From NCBI GenBank assembly GCA_014377915.1, contig JACMOT010000285.1, forward strand, positions 1-8,884: a stretch of DNA of 8,884 nt. The letters are read 5' to 3'. Shown one piece after another: positions 1 to 7,161 of this stretch. Position numbers and translations under genes: made by a program. This DNA comes from Tardiphaga sp. (lineage in GTDB: Bacteria > Pseudomonadota > Alphaproteobacteria > Rhizobiales > Xanthobacteraceae). The stretch's first letter is position 1, and each line of letters begins with the position of its first letter. The notes under the pieces are model-generated. The model saw only the letters and a list, made by a program, of their open reading frames with translations. It was not told the origin of the DNA and searched no databases.

Positions 1-1671
1 ATCGACGGTGGCCTCCTCGGCGCCCTTGGCGTCGGTCATCAGGATGATCTTGCCGCCGCGCGCCGCGACTTCCTGCATGTTCGACACCCTCTTCTCGAAC
101 ACCCGGTCGAACGGCGCGATCACCACGACCGGCATGTTCTCATCGATCAGCGCGATTGGCCCATGCTTGAGCTCACCGGCGGCGTAGCCCTCGGCGTGGA
201 TGTAGGAGATTTCCTTCAGCTTCAGCGCGCCTTCCAGCGCCAGCGGATAGGAGGTGCCGCGGCCGAGATAGAGCACGTCCTGGCACTTGGCGATGTCGCG
301 GGCGAGCTTTTCGATCTGCGGCTCGGTGGTCAGCGCCTCGGCCATCAGCCGCGGGATTTCCACCAGACCGTGCACCAGCCTGGCTTCGTCTTCATCGGAC
401 AACTCGCCGCGCGCCTTGCCCGCGGCCACAGCCAGTGCCGCCAGCACCATCAGCTGGCAGGTGAAGGCCTTGGTCGAGGCGACGCCGATCTCCGGCCCCG
501 CCAGCGTCGGCATCACCGTCTCGCTCTCGCGGGCGATGGTCGAGGTCGCGACGTTGACCACCGACAAACTATGCATGCCCTGCTCCTTGGCATAACGCAG
601 CGCCGCCAACGTGTCGGCGGTCTCGCCGGACTGCGAGATGAAGATCGCCAGATCGCCCTTGCGCACCGGCACTTCGCGGTAGCGGAATTCGGAAGCGACA
701 TCGAGCCCGACCGGCACCCGCGCCAGCCGCTCGAACCAGTATTTGGCGACGTAGCCCGCATAGCTCGCAGTGCCGCAGGCAGTGATCGAAATGCGCTGAA
801 TGTCCTTGAAATCGAACGGCAGCGCGACCGGCAGCGACACCCGCTCGCTGGCCATGTCGACATAGCGGGCCAGCGTATGGCCGACCACTTCCGGCTGTTC
901 GTGAATTTCCTTGGCCATGAAGTGGCGGTAGTTGGCCTTGTCGACCATGAAGGACGACGCACCGGACTTCATCACATCGCGGTGCACGACCGTGCCCTGC
1001 TCGTTATGCACCACCGCGCCCTTGCGGTTCAGCACCGCCCAGTCGCCATCCTCGAGATAGCTGATGTCGTCGGTGGACGGCGCCAATGCGATGGCGTCGG
1101 AACCGAGATACATTTCGCCGTCGCCATAGCCGATGGCGAGCGGCGAGCCCTTGCGGGCGCCGATCAGCAGATTGGGGTGATCCTTGAAGATGAAGGCCAG
1201 CGCGAACGCGCCGCGCAGATGCGGCAGCGCCTGCTTCACCGCGTCCGGCGGCGACATGCCCTTGTTGAGATAGGAGTTGACGAGGTGGGCGACGACTTCG
1301 GTATCGGTCTCGCTGGCGAACACCGCGCCCTGCGCTTCCAGCATGATGCGCAATTCGCGAAAATTCTCGATGATGCCGTTGTGTACCACCGCGACGCCAT
1401 CGGCGGCGTGCGGATGAGCATTGGCCTCGGTCGGCTTGCCATGGGTGGCCCAGCGGGTGTGGCCGATGCCGATATGTCCCGATAGCGGCGATTGGCCGAG
1501 CTTGGCTTCCAGGTTCCTCAACTTGCCTTCGGCGCGCCGCCGGTCGAGATGGTCGCCTTCCAGCGTCGCCACCCCCGCCGAATCATAGCCGCGATATTCA
1601 AGGCGCTTCAGCGAGTCCACAATCTGATCCGCCACCGGACCGCGTCCCAGAATTCCGACAATGCCGCACAT
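1..1671 (-). CDS. glmS: Glutamine-fructose-6-phosphate aminotransferase (isomerizing), 3'-truncated by window edge
   Basis: GlmS converts fructose-6-phosphate and glutamine to glucosamine-6-phosphate plus glutamate, the first step of UDP-GlcNAc synthesis in the cytoplasm. The ATG at 1671-1669 is followed directly by TGC, giving MCGIVGILG. Cys2 is the nucleophile of class II glutamine amidotransferases, so this start is secure. Other amidotransferase motifs are YRGYDSAG, GHTRWATHG (about residues 70-78) and HNGIIENF (about residue 100). The isomerase half has two SIS domains. The motifs ACGTASYAG (about residue 297) and SQSGETADT (about residue 345) bind the sugar phosphate, and the HAEGYAAGELKHGP stretch follows near residue 500. 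The window holds 557 codons; the family usually has about 608 residues, so about 50 C-terminal residues lie outside. A GGAAAG element sits about 10 nt before the start. The frame is open throughout. Its start faces a small divergent gene, so it probably has its own promoter. Confidence 0.97.
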   Translation of the reverse strand, partial: MCGIVGILGRGPVADQIVDSLKRLEYRGYDSAGVATLEGDHLDRRRAEGKLRNLEAKLGQSPLSGHIGIGHTRWATHGKPTEANAHPHAADGVAVVHNGIIENFRELRIMLEAQGAVFASETDTEVVAHLVNSYLNKGMSPPDAVKQALPHLRGAFALAFIFKDHPNLLIGARKGSPLAIGYGDGEMYLGSDAIALAPSTDDISYLEDGDWAVLNRKGAVVHNEQGTVVHRDVMKSGASSFMVDKANYRHFMAKEIHEQPEVVGHTLARYVDMASERVSLPVALPFDFKDIQRISITACGTASYAGYVAKYWFERLARVPVGLDVASEFRYREVPVRKGDLAIFISQSGETADTLAALRYAKEQGMHSLSVVNVATSTIARESETVMPTLAGPEIGVASTKAFTCQLMVLAALAVAAGKARGELSDEDEARLVHGLVEIPRLMAEALTTEPQIEKLARDIAKCQDVLYLGRGTSYPLALEGALKLKEISYIHAEGYAAGELKHGPIALIDENMPVVVIAPFDRVFEKRVSNMQEVAARGGKIILMTDAKGAEEATVD

Positions 1672-1748
1672 GCGCGTTCAACTTTCCGAGGTACTTGAAT
1701 GCCAGAACGGCCTCGCCTCTCTTACCGAGAATTGCGGGCGCGTTGATA

Positions 1749-1771
1749 CTCAATAATTATTGCCAATTGAG
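1749..1771. promoter_or_regulatory. Inverted repeat, candidate operator in the divergent region before glmS
   Basis: The sequence reads CTCAAT-N11-ATTGAG, a perfect 6-bp inverted repeat. It overlaps a 12-bp perfect palindrome, CAATAATTATTG, at 1751-1762, and a second one, CAATTG, at 1764-1769. This is the most AT-rich patch of the 196-bp gap between the divergent starts of glmS (1671, minus) and the small gene (1868, plus), where promoters are expected. The symmetry would suit a dimeric DNA-binding protein. I cannot name a regulator, and no clear -35/-10 pair stands out. The operator role is inferred from symmetry and position only. Confidence 0.4.
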
Positions 1772-1867
1772 ACAGCTTCGAATGCCCAATCCGGGCTTTC
1801 AACCGGTTCGTTTAACAGACTGTCAACGAGTTTGATCAAGGCTCGGAAGCAGCGGGAGGCGGCGCCC

Positions 1868-2095
1868 ATGTCGGACATGCGCGAACGGAAATTCGATAAC
1901 CGGAGCCTGATCTCTCCGGTCCGAAGGCGGCCGATCCAGGCCAGCCGCCTCGCGCATTGGCCGCCGCCGCATCAGAGCGCCGAGATCATCCGGAAAATCA
2001 TCAAGCAACCGCACCCGCCCGGCGAACAACCCGCCCGTGCCGTGCGCCGTGGCTGGCGGCTGAAGCGCGATTTGTTCTCCGATGAGGAATCCTGA
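1868..2095 (+). CDS. Small basic protein of unknown function between glmS and glmU
   Basis: This predicts a 75-residue protein beginning MSDMRERKFDNRSL and ending LFSDEES. I do not recognise the family. It is rich in Arg and Pro, has no membrane segment or signal peptide and no Cys, so it is probably a soluble cytoplasmic basic protein. I prefer the ATG at 1868 to the earlier in-frame start at 1760, because a strong GGGAGG ribosome-binding site at 1854-1859 lies 8 nt before it. About four fifths of its codons end in G or C, as expected of a real gene in this GC-rich genome. It ends 20 bp before the convergent 3' end of glmU and starts 196 bp from the divergent start of glmS. The overlapping minus-strand reading frame is judged to be a shadow. 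Conservation in relatives would settle whether it is translated. Confidence 0.65.
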   Translation: MSDMRERKFDNRSLISPVRRRPIQASRLAHWPPPHQSAEIIRKIIKQPHPPGEQPARAVRRGWRLKRDLFSDEES

Positions 2096-2115
2096 CCGGG
2101 CCGCGCCTGGCATCC

Positions 2116-3468
2116 TCACTTCGACTTGCCGGCACGCGCCTTCGTGTCGCGAAACCGCGTCGCCCAGCCCTCCTTGGCAACCTGCGGGCCGCGCTCGACT
2201 GCCAGCGCGTCGTCCGCCACGTCGCGGGTGATCACCGAGCCGGAGCCGATATAGGCCCCGGCGCCGATCGTCACCGGCGCCACCAGCGACGAATTGGATC
2301 CGACAAAGGCGCCGGCACCGATCATGGTCTTGTGCTTGTTGAAGCCGTCATAGTTGCAGGTGATGGTCCCGGCGCCGATATTGGCGCCCGCGCCGATATG
2401 GGTGTCGCCGATGTAACTGAGGTGATTGACCTTGACGCCAGCCTCGAGGATCGCCGCCTTGGTCTCCACGAAATTGCCGATCCGCGCGCCCTCGCCGACC
2501 GACGTGCCCGGCCGCAGCCGCGCATAGGGACCGATCGAGGTATTATTGCCGATCGTCGCCTGCACCAGATGCGAGAAGGCGTGAATCACCGCGCCGTCGC
2601 CGATGCTGACGCCCGGCCCGATCACCACGAAATGCTCGAGCGTGACGTCTTTTCCGAATGTCGTGTCGGCGGCGAGGTAGACAGTTTCCGGGGCCACGAT
2701 GGTGACGCCAGCGTCGAGCGCGGCCTGGCGCAACCGCGCCTGCATGATCGCTTCGGCCTCGGCGAGCTGCGCCTTGGTGTTAATCCCGCGCACTTCGTCT
2801 TCGCCGGTTTCGATCACCGTGGCCTGCAGGCCCATGGCGCGAACCACCTCGACGGCGTCCGTCAGATAATATTCGCCCTTGCTATTGGCGCAGCCGATCT
2901 GCTCGATGATTTTCAGCGCCGTCCTGCCGTCAAACGCCATCACGCCGGCATTGCAGAGATTGACCGCGCGTTCGGCGGCTGTCGCATCGGCATGTTCGCG
3001 AATCGCCACCAGCTGATCGCCTTCGACCAAGAGTCGTCCGTAGCCGGTCGGGTCGGCGGCGCGAAACCCCAGTACCACCAGCGCGGCGCCAGCTTTGAGC
3101 GGCGCGCGCAAACGCTCAAAGGTTTCGGCCGAAATCAGCGGCGTATCGCCAAACGCAACCAGGACATCGTCGGCGCCACCGGCGATCGCTGCTTTGGCGG
3201 CCAGCACCGCATGAGCCGTCCCCAGTCGTTCGCGCTGCACGAAGGTGGCGACATCCGGCCGCACCCGCTTGGCTTCCTCGGCCACCGGCTGGTGATCCGG
3301 ACCGACTACGATCGCCAGCGAGGTTCCGGCGCCATGCGGCGCGGCGTCAAGCACATGGGCCAGCAGCGACTGCCCGGCCACCTGATGCAGTACTTTGGAC
3401 GTCGACGATCGCATCCGCGTGCCCTCGCCGGCGGCGAGCACAATGGTCAGGCTGGTTCTGCCGGTCAT
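2116..3468 (-). CDS. glmU: Bifunctional UDP-N-acetylglucosamine pyrophosphorylase / glucosamine-1-phosphate N-acetyltransferase
   Basis: GlmU acetylates glucosamine-1-phosphate with acetyl-CoA and then joins it to UTP to give UDP-GlcNAc, in the cytoplasm. The N-terminal Rossmann-type uridyltransferase shows LAAGEGTRM (11-19), Lys25, [10 protein letters not shown] (78-87), GDTPL with the metal-binding Asp108 (107-111), NAGVMAFD and GEYYLTDA (198-205). The C-terminal left-handed beta-helix is built of hexapeptide repeats. It carries the expected [12 protein letters not shown], the catalytic His349 in [21 protein letters not shown] and LVAPVTIG. At 450 residues it matches the family. The ATG at 3468 is chosen over an upstream in-frame TTG at 3486, because GGGG lies close before it and the protein then begins [14 protein letters not shown] as in relatives. 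One oddity is Ser24 where the signature usually has Pro (PKVLH). It stops with TGA, converging on the small gene. Confidence 0.97.
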   Translation of the reverse strand: MTGRTSLTIVLAAGEGTRMRSSTSKVLHQVAGQSLLAHVLDAAPHGAGTSLAIVVGPDHQPVAEEAKRVRPDVATFVQRERLGTAHAVLAAKAAIAGGADDVLVAFGDTPLISAETFERLRAPLKAGAALVVLGFRAADPTGYGRLLVEGDQLVAIREHADATAAERAVNLCNAGVMAFDGRTALKIIEQIGCANSKGEYYLTDAVEVVRAMGLQATVIETGEDEVRGINTKAQLAEAEAIMQARLRQAALDAGVTIVAPETVYLAADTTFGKDVTLEHFVVIGPGVSIGDGAVIHAFSHLVQATIGNNTSIGPYARLRPGTSVGEGARIGNFVETKAAILEAGVKVNHLSYIGDTHIGAGANIGAGTITCNYDGFNKHKTMIGAGAFVGSNSSLVAPVTIGAGAYIGSGSVITRDVADDALAVERGPQVAKEGWATRFRDTKARAGKSK

Positions 3469-3642
3469 CCAAATCCCCGTCTGCAAGGCGCAATCGCCGC
3501 CGTCGCCGTCATAAAGCGTTTTGCGCTGAAGAGGAAAGCAGTTTCAGTCGTACTGCGACCACCGCATCTGAGCCACTACACGGTTTCCTGATAATGTTTC
3601 GCTGTGATTCGCATGGCCCGCAGGGAGCGCCGAAGACGTCGC
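3469..3642. other. Divergent intergenic region between glmU and the SPOR-like gene
   Basis: This 174-bp gap separates two divergent genes and must hold the promoters of both, unless the plus-strand gene starts further upstream at GTG 3604 or ATG 3613. A GATAAT hexamer at 3590-3595 resembles a plus-strand -10 box. The position 17 bp before it reads TCTGAG, a poor -35. No strong inverted repeat was found. Confidence 0.3.
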
Positions 3643-4860
3643 ATGTCAGACAAACGCGATCAGTGGGCCGATACTTTTTCAACCGAGCCCGGCGCCGGTT
3701 GGCTGTCGGGGTTTCTGGCGGACGAAGATGCGCTCGACCGGCGAACGCTCTGGCGTCTGGGGTCGTGGGGCGTCGGCGCCGTGGCGGCCGTCATCGTTGC
3801 GATTCTGGCCGGGCAAAGCTCGGTGCAACTGCGGCGGGAGCAGGACGCATCCGCCGATATGCTGGCGCGGCAATCGCAGCAGATCCAGTCTGTCGCCAAG
3901 GAAACCCAGACCGAGGCCAAGCGCCTGTCGCAGGCGATCGATACGCTGAACAGCGATCGCGACCGGCTATATGCGCGCGTCACCTCCGTCGAGCAGGGGT
4001 TGGATTCGGTCACGGGATCGATCAAGCGACAGGTCGCAGTAGCCGCGCCGGCCAACCTCGCACCAGTCCAGACTGCCCTGCCCGCCCAGGTGCCGGCGGC
4101 AGCCCCGGTCACCAGTGAAGTGGTTCCAATTCCGACCGCCAAGCCGTCGCTGCCGGCCATTACGTCGATACCGGTCAGCCCCGTGGTAACAGCCGAACCG
4201 GCGCCAGCCAAGCCGGTGGTGCCCGCGTCGGCGCCCGTCATTGCGCCGCTGATGGCATCGAAATCCATCATGGCGCCACCGGATGTCGCGGCGACCCGGT
4301 TGATTGAGCCGCCCGCGCCGGCCCCCATAACCGCAACCCCCGACATCACCGCTTCCATTCCTCCGGCGGCCGCCGAACCGGCCGCGGCGGAAGCCGTCGC
4401 GATTCCTGTGCAGCGGACCGAATTCGGCATCGATATCGGCGGCGCCAATTCGGTGGACGGCCTGCGTGCGCTGTGGCGCGGTACCGCCAAAGCCTACAAG
4501 GCGCTGGACGGGCTGCGGCCCATCATCATGGTCAAGGAACGCAACACTGGCCTCGGCATGCAATTGCGACTGGTCGCGGGTCCGATCGGCGACGCCGCCG
4601 CCGCCGCGAAGCTTTGTGCCGCGTTGATCGCCAGCAACCGTAGCTGCGAGACGTCGGTGTTCGATGGTCAGCGTCTGGCGCTCGGAAACAATGTGCCGCC
4701 CACGGTAACGCCTGCCGCGCTGGCACCACCGTCGCCACGCAAGCGCAGCAGCCGGATCAGCCGAACCGAACTGGCGCCCCCGAAACCGATCGAAGAAGCG
4801 CCGCCGCCACCGCCACCCGCACCGCAGTCCTCGCTGTCGTCTTTTCTCGGCAGTCGTTGA
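3643..4860 (+). CDS. Single-pass membrane protein with coiled coil, Pro/Ala-rich linker and SPOR-like C-terminal domain
   Basis: This is a 405-residue protein of unknown function. The order is a hydrophilic N-terminus (1-38), one membrane helix (about 39-57, LGSWGVGAVAAVIVAILAG), a charged region likely to form a coiled coil (about 60-130), a long Pro/Ala/Val-rich linker (about 131-265), a compact domain (about 267-350) and a Pro-rich tail. The compact domain contains LRLVAGPIGDAAAAAKLCAAL and then RSCETSVFDG, which looks like a SPOR fold. SPOR domains bind peptidoglycan glycan strands. Its two Cys could form a disulfide. The expected topology is N-terminus in the cytoplasm with linker and C-terminal domain in the periplasm. 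The start is uncertain: GTG 3604 and ATG 3613 are in frame upstream and would add an Arg-rich leader. I chose ATG 3643 (MSDKRDQWAD) as the more natural N-terminus, though no start has a strong ribosome-binding site. A role in envelope or division is an inference. Confidence 0.8.
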   Translation: MSDKRDQWADTFSTEPGAGWLSGFLADEDALDRRTLWRLGSWGVGAVAAVIVAILAGQSSVQLRREQDASADMLARQSQQIQSVAKETQTEAKRLSQAIDTLNSDRDRLYARVTSVEQGLDSVTGSIKRQVAVAAPANLAPVQTALPAQVPAAAPVTSEVVPIPTAKPSLPAITSIPVSPVVTAEPAPAKPVVPASAPVIAPLMASKSIMAPPDVAATRLIEPPAPAPITATPDITASIPPAAAEPAAAEAVAIPVQRTEFGIDIGGANSVDGLRALWRGTAKAYKALDGLRPIIMVKERNTGLGMQLRLVAGPIGDAAAAAKLCAALIASNRSCETSVFDGQRLALGNNVPPTVTPAALAPPSPRKRSSRISRTELAPPKPIEEAPPPPPPAPQSSLSSFLGSR

Positions 4861-4979
4861 CAAAAGATCCGGGATAATCGCGCGTTGCGGCTGGAACTTA
4901 AAGCACCGTGTGAACCGGATTCCAGTTCTCGATCGGGCGCCGCTTGTCCCGCCACGCGATCCGAACCATAGTGCCGACG

Positions 4980-5360
4980 ATGAAAAAAGATCCGTTCCGC
5001 CTCACCGCCCGCCAGGTTCAATGGCTTCTGATCGTTGGCTTCCTGAGCGTCGGCTACGCGCTGTATCTGCGCTATCTGGCGATCGAGATGTCGTCGGTCG
5101 CGCTGGCCTGCGACGCCGGTCTGCCCACGCTGCTGTGCAAGACCCGGATGCTGATGACGTCGCTGTTCAAGAGCTCGGTGTTCGGGATCGCCGCCGTGGC
5201 GATCGCGGTGCTCAATCTGATGCGGCCGTCGATCGTGTTGGTGACCGCCGCCCTGGTCGCCGCCGGCTTCGGCATCGTGCTCTATAATGTCGGCCTGTCG
5301 GGCCTTGCGATCGGCCTGCTTATTCTGGGATTTGCACGGCCCGCGCCCGCCACAGCGTGA
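4980..5360 (+). CDS. Small four-helix membrane protein, VKOR-like but lacking the CxxC active site
   Basis: This is a 126-residue protein with four probable membrane helices (about 13-30, 65-82, 84-102 and 104-118). Its pattern resembles vitamin K epoxide reductase, a membrane enzyme of disulfide formation. It has GYALYLR near the end of helix 1 (human VKORC1 has LYALHVK), ALACDAG and a second Cys nine residues on (Cys44, Cys53; human RALCDVG and Cys43, Cys51), SSVFG (human NSIFG), and a last-helix motif LYNVGLSG where human has LYDFCIVC. The two catalytic Cys are therefore Gly105 and Gly108. Without CxxC it should not reduce quinone by the VKOR mechanism. The human comparison is from memory. 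ATG 4980 is chosen; GTG 4971 and TTG 4944 are in-frame alternatives, and none has a good ribosome-binding site. Its last 41 bases overlap the convergent ndvC-like pseudogene. It could instead be an unrelated small membrane protein. Confidence 0.75.
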   Translation: MKKDPFRLTARQVQWLLIVGFLSVGYALYLRYLAIEMSSVALACDAGLPTLLCKTRMLMTSLFKSSVFGIAAVAIAVLNLMRPSIVLVTAALVAAGFGIVLYNVGLSGLAIGLLILGFARPAPATA

Positions 5361-6936
5361 TGCCGAACAGCAAATAGATCGCGCAGGTCCACAGCGACTG
5401 CCAGTTGTCCGGGCCCTCGTTGAAGCCGACATACAGCGCTGCCAGCACGAACAGGCCGGCAAACACTGATTCGGCGATCGGACGGAAGCCGCCCTGCGGG
5501 CGGTTGAGCAGCATCAGCCCGGCGAACGGAACCACCGCCATGGTCAGCGCGGCGAATGGGAAGTCGCGGTAGCGGGGATCAAATACGAAGCCCAGCGCCG
5601 TCTCGGCACCGATCAGCGCCGTCACGATCAAGGTGAGCCCGAGCAACACGGTCGAGACCGAGCGGGTCCGGAACAGACCAGGACCCAGCAGTTCGAGAAA
5701 TGTCGGCAGCGAACGACCTGACATCGTCGCATAGGCACAGAGCAACGGCGACAGAATGCCAGCCGCCAGCAAGCCGCCCTATTGCAGCCAGCGGCCAAGG
5801 CCGTAACTCTCATAGATCAGCTTGTCGGTGGCGACGCCAAGCAGAATGCCGGCGGCGGTTGCCGAAATCGCCAGGGTCAGCCACGCCGAAAAGCGCGGCG
5901 ACCATGGACGCCGCCGCAATGTGCCCATGCCGACGGCGAATACCAGAACGCTCAATCCGAGCCCCAGCCCCATCTGCAGCTTCCACGACGGGTAATTGCT
6001 GATGGGCACGCCGGCCGGATAGTTCAGCGCGCGCTGGTCGGCATCGATCAGCCCCCAATAGCCGCCAACGGTTCCTTCCAGTTCGCGCTTCCACGGCTGG
6101 TCATAGGCCTCGATCAGGTTGACGCGAAAATTCTCGCGTTTGGCGAGGTCGAGGATTTCCGACACCACGCGCGCCTGATTGGTGCGCGACGGCAGTGCAC
6201 CATCGCGCATCCGGCCGGCGCTCGGCCAGCCGGTCTCGCCGATCAGGATTTCCTTGGCCGGGAATGCCACCGCGACGCGCTTGCGGATCGAGTCGACATG
6301 GGCGGCGGCGTGGCGGGCACGTATCGGGAAGTCTTCCCAATACGGCAGGATGTGGATGGTGATGAAGTCGACCGCCTCCTAGATGTCAAGATTGCGCAGC
6401 GAGAATTCACAGACGTCGGCATAGGTCACGGGAACCTTGACCTGCGACTTCACCGAACGGATGTTGGCAGCCAGATCGGCGGCCGTCATTTCGCCGCGCA
6501 GCAGCACCTCATTGCCAACCACCACCGCGCTGATGACGTTCGGATAGTCCTTGGTCAGCTGCACCGCGATCGCGATCTGCGCCAGGTTCTTGAGCCGGTT
6601 GCTGCCGAGCCAGATGCCCTGGATGACCTTCAGGCCGACCTTGCCAGCCAGCGCCGGCACCTGGTCGAGGCCGTTCTCAATCGAATAGGTCCGCACACAG
6701 TTCGAGATCTTGGCGAGTTGCGCCAGATCCTGCGCCATCTGCTCGGTGGAAATCTGCGTCGTGGGAACCAGCGGCGTCTGCTCGCCGCGAAACGGCGCGT
6801 AGGAGACGCATTCCAGCTTGGCGGCGGGATCGATCGGCGCATGCGCCAGCGTCACCGGCGTGGCCAGCCACCACCACACCGCCGCGATCGAGCAAAGGGA
6901 TAACAGGAGAAGCGCCAGCGGCGTGCGGTAGGAAAT
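5320..6936 (-). pseudogene. ndvC: Broken ndvC-like beta-glucan gene: GH17 domain plus C-terminal membrane helices, two in-frame TAG codons
   Basis: Reading one frame from 6936 to a TAA at 5322-5320 gives 538 residues with two internal TAG codons, at 186 (6381-6379) and 386 (5781-5779). The product would have an N-terminal membrane helix (about 6-25), a GH17 glucanase/transglycosylase domain (about 40-300) and about seven membrane helices (from about 320). GH17 motifs are SYAPFRG, VVGNEVLLRG (acid/base Glu143), DFITIHILPYWEDFP, GETGWPSAG (nucleophile Glu234) and EAYDQPWK. This matches Bradyrhizobium NdvC, reported as about 62 kDa and needed for beta-1,6 linkages in periplasmic glucan. The expected ATG position reads ATT, 9 nt after GGAGG. 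Residues 176 and 179 are Cys and Ser where the neighbouring NdvB-like paralogue has Trp. The first TAG separates the two catalytic Glu, so no fragment is a complete enzyme. No frameshift is seen, so decay looks recent. Alternatives are sequencing errors or, less likely, amber suppression. Confidence 0.85.
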
Positions 6937-7161
6937 CGGTTCCGTCCTCCAAAGACGTCTGTCGATTAGCCCGTCACCGACGATCTGCCAAGAGCAGCCT
7001 GCAGGCAATCATCGCGATGACCGGTCGAAGCAAGCAAAAAGGAGTGCTAAGTTTCAGCTTTGCTGGACAAAATCCAAAATGTCCGTCATGGGATTCAAGC
7101 GCGATCCCTGTTGTAAAGGGACCTGACTCTACGACATCCGCCAAGGACGCCGGAGCGCACC
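6937..7161. promoter_or_regulatory. Divergent region between ndvC-like and ndvD-like genes
   Basis: This 225-bp gap lies between divergent genes and is expected to carry promoters for both. It holds two short inverted repeats, GGACA-N10-TGTCC (7065-7084) and TCCCT-N7-AGGGA (7105-7121). The second is about 40 bp before the ndvD-like start. An in-frame TAA at 7114 limits any upstream extension of the ndvD-like gene. A plus-strand reading frame runs through the gap from 7017, but it continues across the ndvD-like gene in another frame and is judged spurious. No convincing -35/-10 pair was identified. Confidence 0.3.
6946..6950 (-). promoter_or_regulatory. Ribosome binding site of the ndvC-like pseudogene, facing ATT instead of ATG
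   Basis: On the minus strand GGAGG is followed by 9 nt and then ATT TCC TAC CGC ACG CCG, which encodes the expected N-terminus (SYRTPLALLLL). The spacing is normal for initiation, so the ATT at 6936-6934 probably replaces an ancestral ATG. The next upstream in-frame start is a TTG at 7008, which would add 24 residues that look unlike a signal anchor and has no comparable site. Confidence 0.55.

Noticed and set aside
163..1485. Long plus-strand reading frame (440 codons) opposite glmS
   Set aside because: It lies wholly antisense to a clear glmS. Its product is an unnatural mix rich in His, Arg and Gln with no recognisable motif, typical of the mirror frame of a GC-rich gene.
1823..2119. Minus-strand reading frame (98 codons, GTG start) overlapping the glmU stop, between glmU and glmS
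   Set aside because: It could be seen as a gene linking glmU and glmS, but the plus-strand frame on the same bases has a better ribosome-binding site and more natural composition.
2332..3591. Long plus-strand reading frame (419 codons) opposite glmU
   Set aside because: It is antisense to a fully motif-supported glmU, and its composition is that of a mirror frame with no domain.
3967..4863. Minus-strand reading frame of 298 codons opposite the SPOR-like gene, and another at 3660-4490
   Set aside because: Both are Arg/Gly- or Ala/Gly-rich mirror frames of a Pro/Ala-rich coding region, with no motifs.
6330..6360. Near-identical stretch shared by the ndvC- and ndvB-like genes (encoding HILPYWE), possible recombination repeat
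   Set aside because: The match is about 22 nt with one mismatch and encodes a conserved GH17 motif, so protein constraint explains it.
5782..6903. Plus-strand reading frame of 373 codons opposite the ndvC-like pseudogene
   Set aside because: It spans the same bases as clear GH17 motifs on the minus strand and has His/Arg/Gln-rich mirror-frame composition. It stays open across the TAG sites only because it is on the other strand.
5320..6936. UAG recoding or programmed readthrough producing full-length NdvC
   Set aside because: Both stops are TAG and the frame is kept, but the ATT start and the Trp replacements point to decay, no readthrough signal was recognised after either stop, and I know of no UAG reassignment in this lineage.
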